Of a stretch of DNA of 64,000 nucleotides, positions 53,434 to 62,612 are shown in pieces. A program made the translations under genes and the position numbers. The number at the start of each line of letters is the position of its first letter. Within the stretch, counting starts at the first letter, position 1. Origin of the DNA: a bacterium. Its GTDB lineage: Bacteria > Cyanobacteriota > Vampirovibrionia > Gastranaerophilales > Gastranaerophilaceae. Below the pieces are notes generated by a model, which was not told the DNA's origin, searched no databases, and was given only the letters and a program-made list of their open reading frames with translations. The DNA is taken from contig JAFXHF010000007.1 of NCBI GenBank assembly GCA_017536545.1, forward strand, positions 62,001 through 126,000. Reading direction: 5' to 3'.

Positions 53434-54402
53434 ATGAATATAGACAAAACAAAAACAAGTTCAATTAGAAAAGCGTTTGGTAAAACATTAACAGAAATTG
53501 GAGAGTTAAATGAACGAGTTGTAGTCATGGACGCAGATTTGGCATGCTCAACTCAAACCCAAATGTTTGGTAACAAATTCCCAGACAGATTTTTTAACTC
53601 TGGTATTGCAGAACAAGACATGATAGCTACAGCTGCAGGTTTAGCCTCAGAAGGAAAAATCCCATTTGTTGCGAGTTTTGCGATGTTTGCAACTGGTAGA
53701 ACTTATGATCAAATTAGAAATGCCATTTGCTATCCAAACTTTAATGTAAAAATTGTAGGAACTCATGGAGGTGTTACTGTAGGCGAAGACGGTGCAACTC
53801 ACCAAGCTCTAGAAGATATTTCTTTGATGAGAAATATTCCACACATGACAGTAATTGTACCTGCAGACTCTAGAGAATGTGAAGAAGCTATAAAATATGC
53901 ATCTTTACATGACGGTCCTATGTACATCCGAATTTCAAGATGCAATGTTCCTGATATTTTTGATGAACATTACCATTTTAATATTCACAAAGCAGTAGTA
54001 CTTGAAGAAGGTACAGATGTTTCAGTATTCACAAATGGTGAAACTTTAGCAGAAGTATTGCTTGCAGCAGAAGAACTAAAAGCTGAAGGCATATCTGTAG
54101 AAGTTATAAACGTACCTGTGGTAAAACCTTTAGACTATCAAACTGTAATTGATAGTGTTAAGAAAACGAAATTTGCAGTTACAGTTGAAAATCATTCAAT
54201 TATTGGAGGTTTAGGATCTGCAATTTGTGAAACATTAGCTAGCAGATATCCTACAAAAGTTTATAGAGTAGGAATTCATGATGAATTCGGTCAAAGCGGT
54301 AAATCTGACCAACTTATTGAATACTACGGATTAGATTCAAAAACTTTAGCAAAACGTATCCGTACTATGTATAAAAAAGAACAAGAACAAGGAAATATAT
54401 AA
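53434..54402 (+). CDS. Transketolase, C-terminal subunit
   Basis: The 322-residue protein carries the pyrimidine-binding and C-terminal domains: SGIAEQDMIATAAGLASEG with the catalytic Glu, GATHQALEDISLMRNIP, and a C-terminal transketolase fold (VENHSIIGGLGSAI). Its partner half is at 32014 in another operon. TGAGG lies about 9 nt before the ATG. The stop overlaps the ftsE start by one nucleotide (TAATG), so it is translationally linked to division genes rather than to sugar genes. Confidence 0.93.
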   Translation: MNIDKTKTSSIRKAFGKTLTEIGELNERVVVMDADLACSTQTQMFGNKFPDRFFNSGIAEQDMIATAAGLASEGKIPFVASFAMFATGRTYDQIRNAICYPNFNVKIVGTHGGVTVGEDGATHQALEDISLMRNIPHMTVIVPADSRECEEAIKYASLHDGPMYIRISRCNVPDIFDEHYHFNIHKAVVLEEGTDVSVFTNGETLAEVLLAAEELKAEGISVEVINVPVVKPLDYQTVIDSVKKTKFAVTVENHSIIGGLGSAICETLASRYPTKVYRVGIHDEFGQSGKSDQLIEYYGLDSKTLAKRIRTMYKKEQEQGNI

Positions 54403-55079
54403 TGATAACTTTTCAAAACGTTACCAAAAGATATAAAAATAACCACTATGCATTAAAAAATGTTAGTTTAGAAATTCATTCTGGAGAGTTTGTATTTATT
54501 GTTGGAGCTTCAGGTGCTGGTAAATCTACTCTAATGAAACTTCTTTATTCGGAAGAAAAAGCTACAAGCGGAACAATTTCTATCGGCGGATTGAATATTG
54601 CCAATATATCTAGCGAAAAAATCCCTAACCTTAGAAGATGCATGGGGATTGTTTTCCAAGATTATAAACTACTACAAAACCAAACAGTTTTTGATAATGT
54701 AGCTTACGTAATCAAGACATTAGGAATTAGTAGTAAAGAAATTAATGCTAGGGTAAATGGTGCTTTAAAAATCGTTGGACTTTATGACAAACGTAAAGCT
54801 AAACCTACAGAGTTATCAGGTGGTGAACAACAAAGGGTAGGGATTGCTAGAGCAATCGTTAATGGTCCACCATTATTGATTGCTGATGAACCTACAGGTA
54901 ACTTAGACCCTAAAAACTCAATGGAAATCATGCAAATCCTTGATCAAATTAACCAAAGAGGTATTACTGTCATTGTGTCAACACACGATAATGCGATGGT
55001 TGATTACTTTAGAAAACGTGTTATTACACTTGACCAAGGTGAAATAGTAAGAGACATACAAGCAGGTACTTATGAATAG
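54402..55079 (+). CDS. ftsE: Cell division ATP-binding protein FtsE
   Basis: FtsE is the ATPase of the FtsEX complex that drives periplasmic murein hydrolases during division. In 225 residues the Walker A GASGAGKST (35-43), signature LSGGEQQRV and Walker B LLIADEPTGNLDP are intact. The gene begins within the transketolase stop and ends 8 nt inside ftsX. Confidence 0.95.
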   Translation: MITFQNVTKRYKNNHYALKNVSLEIHSGEFVFIVGASGAGKSTLMKLLYSEEKATSGTISIGGLNIANISSEKIPNLRRCMGIVFQDYKLLQNQTVFDNVAYVIKTLGISSKEINARVNGALKIVGLYDKRKAKPTELSGGEQQRVGIARAIVNGPPLLIADEPTGNLDPKNSMEIMQILDQINQRGITVIVSTHDNAMVDYFRKRVITLDQGEIVRDIQAGTYE

Positions 55080-55971
55080 AAATCTTAGATCAAACGTAAA
55101 AAAACATATACCAAAAGATTGGTTATGCGAATTAAGAATATTATATAGACTAGGAATTGAAACACTTGGCGATATCATTAGAACAGGCTGGGTGAATGTT
55201 GTTATAATTACAACAATGGCAGCAATTCTAACGATTTTTGGTACTTGTTTTAGAACTGCTCTATCAATTTCATCTTTTTCAAAAGAACTTGGAAGTGCAC
55301 TTGAAATTTCTGTGTATCTAAAAGATAGCGTTGAATCAAGAAGTGTTAAACAAGAATTACAAAAAATTAAACACGTTGAAAAAATTACAATTATCCCTAA
55401 ATCAGAATCGTGGGCAAAATTAAAATCTGAAATGAGCTTACCAAATATAGATAACCCACTTCCTGACACATTACACGTAAAAGTTGACAAACCAGAACAC
55501 TTACAAGCTGTATTTGATAGCATTAAAACAATTCCTGCAGTTGAAGATATGAGTTATGCAAAAGACTTAGCAGCAAAAATTGAATTAGTTAACCATGTCG
55601 TAAAAACGATAACTCTTGTTGTAATTGGGATTATGGCATTATTAACAATAACCATTATTAACAATACCATTCAACTTGTTATTCAATCAAGAAAAGAAGA
55701 AATTGAAATTATGAGATTGATGGGTGTAAGCAACTGGTATATTCGTTTCCCATTTATAATGCAAGGTGCATTTTATGGCTTTACAGGTTCACTACTTGCA
55801 ATGTTACCTTTAGGATACGTACAAAATGGATTAGCAAACATTCACAAATTCTTTATGGTTCCATCACCATCTAATGCTCAAAATATAGTATTAATAATAA
55901 TGTTTAGTATGAGCATACTATTTGGAGCTGTTGGAAGCTTCTGGTGTATCAAAAAACATTTGCAGGTATAA
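55072..55971 (+). CDS. ftsX: Cell division protein FtsX
   Basis: This is the permease-like partner of FtsE, 299 residues with four membrane helices (about 40-62, 178-200, 222-248, 275-295). A periplasmic loop (about 65-170) holds SVYLKD-like ISVYLKDSVESRSVKQEL, which contacts hydrolase activators. SRKEEIEIMRLMGVSNWYI after helix 2 is the conserved FtsX motif. It overlaps ftsE by 8 nt. No EnvC- or NlpD-like gene is adjacent; the next gene, 6 nt on, encodes a degenerate signalling protein. Confidence 0.93.
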   Translation: MNRNLRSNVKKHIPKDWLCELRILYRLGIETLGDIIRTGWVNVVIITTMAAILTIFGTCFRTALSISSFSKELGSALEISVYLKDSVESRSVKQELQKIKHVEKITIIPKSESWAKLKSEMSLPNIDNPLPDTLHVKVDKPEHLQAVFDSIKTIPAVEDMSYAKDLAAKIELVNHVVKTITLVVIGIMALLTITIINNTIQLVIQSRKEEIEIMRLMGVSNWYIRFPFIMQGAFYGFTGSLLAMLPLGYVQNGLANIHKFFMVPSPSNAQNIVLIIMFSMSILFGAVGSFWCIKKHLQV

Positions 55972-55977
55972 TCACTA

Positions 55978-57240
55978 ATGATAGATAACAACAATATATT
56001 GCTTGTAACAGATTACGAAGAAGTAGCAAAATCCGTTTTAGAAAAATTGATTCTGCTAAGAGAAAGTGACAGTATTAGCGTTTGCAATGTTAAAAGTGTA
56101 AAAAAAATGCTAGAAAACTCACTATATAGCGTTGTTCTTTTACACGAAACTGATGATGACGATTATACTTTAAAGCTTATTTCTACAATCAAAGAAGTTA
56201 AGAATGACACAGAAATATTGTTATTATTAAATTCACCAAATCCAAGGTTGATATTAAAAGCATACGATAGCGGTATATTTGACTACTTTACAATGGAATC
56301 AGACGAATACGATATGCTTATTAAAACTGTTAACTGCTTCAAAATTAGAACAATAAAAGATATTTCAAACCGTAATGAAAAATTTCTATACCAACAAGGA
56401 GTTATAGACAGTAAAACAGGGCTGTATCAATACAAACACTTAAAAGAAGTTTTTTACGAGCTTGCTGATAATTTAAAAATTCAAAATGGGATTTTCGGCA
56501 TCATAACACTTGATGACAGTACAAAAACAAAAATATCAACAAACCGATTAGCCTTAGCCATAAAATCAAGCGTAAGAATGGACGATATTATTGCAGTTGG
56601 TAAGGCTGGAACGTATTATATGATTATCCCAAATATCGATGTTGACGGAACAAAAGATCTAATCAACAAAATACAAGAAAAAATGGGAGACGATTTTAAA
56701 GTAAGAGCTGGTCTTGCAAAGATTGGCAATAATTCATTTGAAACACTTGATAAAAATGCCCAAGACGGCCTAGTTGCAACAATTAAAAATAATACAATGT
56801 TAGCCTGTATTGAAGATAATATTGTACCAAATAACGCTTGGCTTGATGACGATGAAACATTTAGCAAAAAGAAAGATTTTAAACTATTTAAAACAATTTT
56901 TGATAAAAAATTAAATAACGTTATAACGCCAATATTTTTTAGACATCAAAAAGAATTTGAAACTAAACTTGCAAACACATCTGTAAGTCAGTATGCAAAT
57001 AATGTAGAGTGTGTATTTAGCCTTAAAAATGAGCTTATTCATAGTGAATTAACTATTAGATATAATGGCTATGCAAAATTCAAAATAGAAATCACACACA
57101 GCGGATTAGATAGTGCTGAAAATACAAAAATGGAAATTCCATTAAAGGATATGACAAATAAACTTTTAACATCTTTACTGAAAAAACTAAAAGATGAATA
57201 CAAGCAAACAGCTTTTGCGAAAGGAACTGAAGATGCTTAA
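55978..57240 (+). CDS. Degenerate receiver-GGDEF protein in the ftsEX operon
   Basis: The 420-residue protein has an N-terminal region with receiver-like alternation (1-125) in which the phospho-Asp position is replaced (SVVLLHETDDD) and the usual Lys is absent. A middle domain (about 135-270) starts with the diguanylate-cyclase phrase DSKTGLYQYKHL but reads GKAGTYYMIIP where GGDEF should be. It is therefore unlikely to make c-di-GMP. The last 130 residues are unrecognised. It lies 6 nt after ftsX and overlaps the isochorismatase-like gene by 8 nt. Confidence 0.75.
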   Translation: MIDNNNILLVTDYEEVAKSVLEKLILLRESDSISVCNVKSVKKMLENSLYSVVLLHETDDDDYTLKLISTIKEVKNDTEILLLLNSPNPRLILKAYDSGIFDYFTMESDEYDMLIKTVNCFKIRTIKDISNRNEKFLYQQGVIDSKTGLYQYKHLKEVFYELADNLKIQNGIFGIITLDDSTKTKISTNRLALAIKSSVRMDDIIAVGKAGTYYMIIPNIDVDGTKDLINKIQEKMGDDFKVRAGLAKIGNNSFETLDKNAQDGLVATIKNNTMLACIEDNIVPNNAWLDDDETFSKKKDFKLFKTIFDKKLNNVITPIFFRHQKEFETKLANTSVSQYANNVECVFSLKNELIHSELTIRYNGYAKFKIEITHSGLDSAENTKMEIPLKDMTNKLLTSLLKKLKDEYKQTAFAKGTEDA

Positions 57241-57784
57241 TATTGATGATAGTGTATTAGTAATTATCGATGTACAAGATAGACTTGTATCAGCTTCAAA
57301 ATACGGCGAAGAAGTTGCTCAAAATACAGCTAAATTAGCTAATACAACAAGAATTCTCAATATACCAACAATAGTAACTGAACAATATCCACAAGGATTA
57401 GGAGCAACAGTTGTTAACGTCAAAAATGCACTCTCAGACACAATAACAACTATCGAAAAAACTTCATTTTCAGCATTTATTGAGCCGAATTTCAAAAACG
57501 AAATAGAAAGACTTAAAGATCTTGGGAAAAAACAAATTGTTATTTGTGGAATTGAAACACATATTTGCGTACTACAAACTGCCGCAGATTTAATTTCGGA
57601 AGGTTTTGAAGTTTATGTTGTAAAAGATGCTTGTGCAAGCCGTAATAAAAAAGAATACAAAACAGGCTTAGAGCTATTACAACAATACGGGGCTAAAATA
57701 ACCTGCGTTGAAATAGCATTATTTGAATGGTTAAAAACTGCAAAACATCCTAATTTCAAAGAAATTCAAACTCTAATCAAATAA
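57233..57784 (+). CDS. Isochorismatase-family cysteine hydrolase
   Basis: The start at 57233 (GGAACTGAAG upstream) gives 183 residues; a further upstream ATG lies inside the previous gene and adds a non-conserved stretch. The catalytic triad is intact: Asp13 in IIDVQDR, Lys76 in IEKTSFSAF, Cys112 in GIETHICVLQTA. Substrates in this family include nicotinamide, isochorismate and N-carbamoyl compounds. The absence of a nicotinamidase zinc motif leaves the substrate open. It is the last gene of the tkt-ftsEX operon. Confidence 0.88.
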   Translation: MLNIDDSVLVIIDVQDRLVSASKYGEEVAQNTAKLANTTRILNIPTIVTEQYPQGLGATVVNVKNALSDTITTIEKTSFSAFIEPNFKNEIERLKDLGKKQIVICGIETHICVLQTAADLISEGFEVYVVKDACASRNKKEYKTGLELLQQYGAKITCVEIALFEWLKTAKHPNFKEIQTLIK

Positions 57785-59554
57785 TTAAGGATTCAATACA
57801 ACCATCTCGCAATTTTTACAATCAAATTTTAGCGGATATTTTTTGCCTTTTACGTCAACTAAATATAATTTTTTGCTGGGTTGACCACATAAACCTGCCG
57901 CAAATTTTAAGCAGTGTTTTGTTCTCATGAGCTCAACATCCTGAGGAATAGTATTTTTAGATTCTAAAGCATTCTCAAGAACTTCACATTTACAGTTTTC
58001 GTAGAAAATTTTGGCTTCATTGTTGCAAACATTACCTCTATAGTCAATCTTTCGATCTGGATAAGTAGCATAACCAATAGGTTTTTGAAGATTACGTTTA
58101 TAATTTCGCAATCTTTCGTTACTTAATAATTGTAATAATTCTCTACGAAGTTCATTAATTTGAGATACAGGAAGAAATGGGATATTATCATCAAAAACAT
58201 TGATTTCAGTGCAATTAAAGATTGTATCACCAGTCTTTTGCAACTGAGTTTTTAAAGTTTCTTTCATTTTAAGCAAATTATTAGGTGCTTCACCTAATGG
58301 TAATTGAATTTCAACCTTATTAGAATCCTCATCTATCGCTAAAATTTTAGAATCTTTTACTTCTATAGAAATGCCTAATTTTCTCACTGTTTTCGATATT
58401 TCTAGCTGTTTTTCAAACTTAGCATCAAAGTTTCTATATAATAATGTGCCAGATTTAAGTCCTTCCATTTTATTTGGATAAACTTTGTTTCCATCGACTT
58501 TATTTACTAAAAAACCTGTCATTTCGCCATTATTTATAAAACATAAACCATCTTGAGGAGATAATTTTGCATCAATTTCAAAGTAATTATGAAAAATACG
58601 TTTAATTTTACCTATTTTTTCACCCCTAGATTTTGGGGATAAGAAATTAAAACATTGCGAACGTTCATTTAGAAAATAATCTGTATAACCTCTATTAAAG
58701 GTCTTATCTGGATTTGGGGTAAAATCTAAATACACTTTACCAGAAGATGTTCTCTGTGCATATTTATTCAACTCATTATTATAGTATGCAACAACATTTT
58801 TAACGTAATTTATGTCTTTTAAACGACCTTCAATTTTAAAAGATTTAACTCCCGAATCAACTAAATTTTTCAATGACTGTGAAGCATTAAAATCTTTTAA
58901 GGATAATAAATATTTATCTTTTAAAATAACTTTTCCACTCTCATCTATAAGAGAATATTTCTTGCGACAAGGTTGGGCACATTCACCACGATTAGCAGAA
59001 CGTCCGCCATTGGCATAAGAAAAATAACATTGACCACTATATGACACGCATAAGGCACCATGAATAAAGGTTTCAACCTCACATTTCACATTATTACAAA
59101 TTTCGCCTATTGTATCTAACGATAATTCTCGAGCTAATATAACTCTTGAAACACCTAAATTATCAAAGAACTTTGCCTTTTCTAACGTTCTATTATTACA
59201 TTGAGTACTTGCGTGTATTTCTATAGGCGGAAGCTTACCTTCAATCGCCAACTTAAGCAACCCCATATCCTGCACTATAATAGCATCAACACCTATTTCA
59301 TATAACTTATGAATGAGTTTTACAGCTTCATTCAACTCAGAATCATTAAGAATTGTATTAATAACGACGTGGATTTTCACATTAAACAAATGAGCATAAT
59401 TAACGAGTTTTTCTATATCTGACAATGGATTAGGTGCATTCTTGCGGGCCCCAAAATTAGTCGCCCCGATATAAATAGCATCTGCACCACTATTTATAGC
59501 TGCAATTGCAGTTTCATAATTTTTTGCTGGAGCAAGTAATTCAACCTTTTTCAT
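57785..59554 (-). CDS. U32 family protein, RlhA-like (23S rRNA hydroxylation)
   Basis: U32 proteins once called collagenases include RNA-hydroxylation factors (RlhA, TrhP). The 589-residue protein has ELLAPAKNYETAIAAINSGA at its start, IEIHASTQCNN, and the U32 signature FIHGALCVSYSGQC with cysteines continuing in NRGECAQPCRKKY. Its C-terminal part ends in LMRTKHCLKFAAGLCGQ and LKFDCKNCEMVV, which matches the long RlhA form and offers more possible Fe-S cysteines. No Shine-Dalgarno is present; TAAAAT lies 6 nt before the ATG. It abuts the convergent isochorismatase-like gene with no gap. Confidence 0.85.
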   Translation of the reverse strand: MKKVELLAPAKNYETAIAAINSGADAIYIGATNFGARKNAPNPLSDIEKLVNYAHLFNVKIHVVINTILNDSELNEAVKLIHKLYEIGVDAIIVQDMGLLKLAIEGKLPPIEIHASTQCNNRTLEKAKFFDNLGVSRVILARELSLDTIGEICNNVKCEVETFIHGALCVSYSGQCYFSYANGGRSANRGECAQPCRKKYSLIDESGKVILKDKYLLSLKDFNASQSLKNLVDSGVKSFKIEGRLKDINYVKNVVAYYNNELNKYAQRTSSGKVYLDFTPNPDKTFNRGYTDYFLNERSQCFNFLSPKSRGEKIGKIKRIFHNYFEIDAKLSPQDGLCFINNGEMTGFLVNKVDGNKVYPNKMEGLKSGTLLYRNFDAKFEKQLEISKTVRKLGISIEVKDSKILAIDEDSNKVEIQLPLGEAPNNLLKMKETLKTQLQKTGDTIFNCTEINVFDDNIPFLPVSQINELRRELLQLLSNERLRNYKRNLQKPIGYATYPDRKIDYRGNVCNNEAKIFYENCKCEVLENALESKNTIPQDVELMRTKHCLKFAAGLCGQPSKKLYLVDVKGKKYPLKFDCKNCEMVVLNP

Positions 59555-59560
59555 AGCATT

Positions 59561-59566
59561 ATTTTA
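59561..59566 (-). promoter_or_regulatory. -10 box of possible leaderless promoter for the U32 gene
   Basis: TAAAAT ends 6 nt before the ATG at 59554. No Shine-Dalgarno and no convincing -35 are seen. Confidence 0.35.
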
Positions 59567-59642
59567 TAACAAAAACATCATAAATCGTAATATTTAGAAT
59601 AAATTTTACAATTAATGATAAAATCAACTAAAAGGGGAAAGT

Positions 59643-60950
59643 ATGAAAATATCTCTAATAAATCATGGCTGTGCAAAAAACTTAGTAGATGCAGAACTTA
59701 TGCTTGGGATTCTAACTAAAGAAGGATATCAAGTAACTTTAGATGACAACGATGCTGATATTGTCATCGTAAATACGTGTTCTTTTATCCATGATGCCGA
59801 AAAAGAATCTGTACAAAGCATACTAGAAATGGTAGAAGCGGGCAAAAAAGTCATAGTATCTGGATGCTTATCTCAAAAACACAATCAAGAGCTAAAAGAA
59901 GCTATCCCTGAATTAGCCGGTATGATTGGGACCGCAAACCTAAACGATTTATTAAAGGTTGTTAAAAACATTGAAAAGAATAAAGATTATCAAAGCTATA
60001 TTGATGAAAAACCAAAATATATATACCCTGAAGATGTCGAACGACAACAAATAACAATGGGGGCAAGCTCTTATCTAAAAATAGGTGAAGGGTGTAATTA
60101 TAAATGTGGTTATTGCGTTATCCCAAACCTTAGAGGGAAATACGTATCAAGACCAATTGAAAATATCGTAAAAGAAGCTAAAGGACTTGTAAAAAAAGGT
60201 GTAACAGAAATAATACTGATTGCTCAAGATACATCATCTTACGGCATTGATTTATACGGTAAACAAGCCTTACCTCAGCTTTTAGAAGAGTTAAATAAAA
60301 TTGATAACCTATCTTGGATTCGTATCATGTACGCTTACCCAAGCCAAATGACAGATGAACTAATAGATACAATTGCGAAACTAGATAAAGTTGTAAAATA
60401 CGTAGACATACCTTTACAACATTCTCATCCAAGAGTTTTGGAATCCATGAGAAGACCCGTAATGGACTACAGAAAGCTTGTAGAAAAGCTTAGAAAGAAA
60501 ATCCCTGGTGTTTCCGTTAGAACATCTTTAGTAGTTGGTTATCCAGGGGAAACCAATGAAGAATTTGAACATCTGTATAATTTTGTTAAAGATGTTCGTT
60601 TCGACAGAATGGGTGCTTTTGAATACTCAAAAGAGAAAAACACTTATTCATATAAACTAAAAGGTCATTTAACTGCAAAAGTAAAAAAAGAACGCAGAAA
60701 TAGACTTATGGAATTACAACAACAAATTTCATTAGAAAACAATCAGAGTCGCATTGGAAAGACTCTAAAATGTATCGTTGAAGGCTTTACTGATGATGGC
60801 GTAATCATTATGCGTTCAGAATACGATGCTCCAGAAATTGATGGAGTTGTTTACGCTTCATCAACTAGACAAGTTGTCCCTGGTGATATCGAAGATGTAA
60901 AAATAACAAGTGCAGACGAATACGATTTATTCGGAGAAATTTTAGACTAA
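59643..60950 (+). CDS. rimO: Ribosomal protein uS12 methylthiotransferase RimO
   Basis: This radical-SAM enzyme adds a methylthio group to an Asp of ribosomal protein S12. The 435-residue protein has the auxiliary cluster cysteines at 10 (NHGCAKNLVD), 46 (NTCSF) and 75 (SGCLSQ). The radical-SAM CxxxCxxC is at 151, 155 and 158 (GCNYKCGYC), with IPNLRGKYVSRP after it. A C-terminal TRAM domain ends in DEYDLFGEIL. NHGCAKNLVD and the TRAM ending favour RimO over MiaB. AAGGGGAAAG lies 4-5 nt before the ATG. Confidence 0.94.
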   Translation: MKISLINHGCAKNLVDAELMLGILTKEGYQVTLDDNDADIVIVNTCSFIHDAEKESVQSILEMVEAGKKVIVSGCLSQKHNQELKEAIPELAGMIGTANLNDLLKVVKNIEKNKDYQSYIDEKPKYIYPEDVERQQITMGASSYLKIGEGCNYKCGYCVIPNLRGKYVSRPIENIVKEAKGLVKKGVTEIILIAQDTSSYGIDLYGKQALPQLLEELNKIDNLSWIRIMYAYPSQMTDELIDTIAKLDKVVKYVDIPLQHSHPRVLESMRRPVMDYRKLVEKLRKKIPGVSVRTSLVVGYPGETNEEFEHLYNFVKDVRFDRMGAFEYSKEKNTYSYKLKGHLTAKVKKERRNRLMELQQQISLENNQSRIGKTLKCIVEGFTDDGVIIMRSEYDAPEIDGVVYASSTRQVVPGDIEDVKITSADEYDLFGEILD

Positions 60951-60963
60951 AGAAAGGTAAACA

Positions 60964-62421
60964 ATGGAATATATTGAAAATAAAGAATTAGAAGAAAAAG
61001 AGGTAAAAGGCATATTTACTGATATGTTAAAATATGCCCCATCAAAACTTTGCGGGATGTTTGGAAATATGATTGCAGTTCCAATTTACACAAGCTTATT
61101 TTCACAAGAACAATATGGTTTGTATACAATTTCTATTGCAATGCTTTCATTCCTTTGCATAATCTTTTCTGATTGGGTGGGATTATCTGGTTTAAGGTTT
61201 TTCAGAAAACACCAAATTGTTGATGATTTACCAAAATACCTCTCAACACTTGTAACTATTTTAACAATCAATATAGTTTTAATGTTTACAATTGCATTCA
61301 TATTCAGAAACAGTTTATACTCGTTATTTGAAATACCATTCAAGTATTTCTTAGCTGTACTATTTTTAATCATTCCAGTTGCAATAAGAGCACTTTTATC
61401 ACAACTTTTAAGAGCTCAACTTAAATCAATTTCATATACCGTTGCAACTATTCTAAACCAATTTGCAACTATATTTATGGCCGTATGTTTTGCGAAATGT
61501 TTCAACATGGGTGCAGCTTCAATCTTATTAGGGATGGGTGTATCTATATCACTAATCGATATATTATTACTCTATCAAAGTGAAATTCTCAAGGTTTTTA
61601 AATTTCAAAAAATCGAATGGAGATTTATTTTACCAATAATAAAATATGGAATTCCACTTGCTGCAACATCACTCAGTGCTTGGATTATAACCAAAAGTAA
61701 CACTCTTATAATGAAGAGTATCAGTGATTTTTCACAAACAGCACTTGTTGGAGTAGGTTATAGTATAACTTTACCGATTTTAATGCCTTTATTTGCAATG
61801 ATTACGGTTGCTGCAATTCCTAGAATTATTAACTTATATGAAGGTAAAGTAGATGTTCGTCCAATAATTACAAAGTTCTTAGGATACTATATTTTAGTGG
61901 CATTGCCGCTAGTTACAGTTATGTCATTGTACAGTATAGATGTTGCACACGTCTTCATCAAAAACCCTAAAATGTATGAAGCAAGCCAACTTGTACCTTT
62001 CTTTTCTTATGGTGTATTCTTCCTTGCAATGACCGATTATACAACATTACAGTATCATTTAGCGAATAAAACTCATATTGAATTCATAATCAAGCTTATT
62101 TCAGGAATAATAGGAGTTGGATTAACTTTTGCCCTAATACCAAAATTTGGACTTATTGGTGTTGGTATAGCTACATTTTCAGCTAATTTCCTATATTGCT
62201 TATTGAGTATGATTATCATCATTCCAAACTTAAATGTATACTTCCCAGGAACGATGATACTACGTATAATCACAGCATTAATACCAACATCTGGAGTTTG
62301 GTATGCACTTAAAATATACGGCACAAGCATTACTGGAGTAACTCAAATAGCAATTTTACTTGTAACCTTCTATTTGATATACTTTACAGCTTGTCGTAAA
62401 TTCATAAATTTAGCCAAGTAA
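60964..62421 (+). CDS. Oligosaccharide flippase / polysaccharide biosynthesis membrane protein (MOP superfamily)
   Basis: The 485-residue protein is strongly hydrophobic, with about 12-14 helices starting after a charged N-terminal 28 residues. The N-terminal phrase YAPSKLCGMFGNMIAVPIYT and the paired-helix pattern are typical of Wzx-like flippases that move lipid-linked sugar units across the inner membrane. GAAAGG lies 5-6 nt before the ATG and rimO ends 13 nt upstream. No glycosyltransferases are adjacent, so the glycan is unknown. The WecG-family gene at 33 kb is one possible partner. Confidence 0.85.
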   Translation: MEYIENKELEEKEVKGIFTDMLKYAPSKLCGMFGNMIAVPIYTSLFSQEQYGLYTISIAMLSFLCIIFSDWVGLSGLRFFRKHQIVDDLPKYLSTLVTILTINIVLMFTIAFIFRNSLYSLFEIPFKYFLAVLFLIIPVAIRALLSQLLRAQLKSISYTVATILNQFATIFMAVCFAKCFNMGAASILLGMGVSISLIDILLLYQSEILKVFKFQKIEWRFILPIIKYGIPLAATSLSAWIITKSNTLIMKSISDFSQTALVGVGYSITLPILMPLFAMITVAAIPRIINLYEGKVDVRPIITKFLGYYILVALPLVTVMSLYSIDVAHVFIKNPKMYEASQLVPFFSYGVFFLAMTDYTTLQYHLANKTHIEFIIKLISGIIGVGLTFALIPKFGLIGVGIATFSANFLYCLLSMIIIIPNLNVYFPGTMILRIITALIPTSGVWYALKIYGTSITGVTQIAILLVTFYLIYFTACRKFINLAK

Positions 62422-62612
62422 CAAAACTTAACATATGCTACATTAATAGCAACTTTAAATTTTTTCGAGCGTTTATTAATTATCGAGACATGTGAGTCAT
62501 GCCTTAAAAAAACGTAATAAAAAGGGATTTTCTCGTGTGCTCTTGATAGAATAATAACCATTCTAAACTATTTATCGATAAATTAAAACATAACGTTATG
62601 AAAGGATTTAAT

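Noticed and set aside
62370..62561. 63-codon minus-strand ORF spanning the flippase end and the gap before the adhesin
   Set aside because: Half of it is antisense to the flippase gene, it has no convincing ribosome-binding site, and its composition looks random. The gap is better read as the adhesin promoter region.
62422..62612. Possible riboswitch or structured leader before the adhesin
   Set aside because: Short complementary stretches (TGCTA/TAGCA, partial GACATG repeats) exist, but I could not build a conserved fold or match a known riboswitch core.
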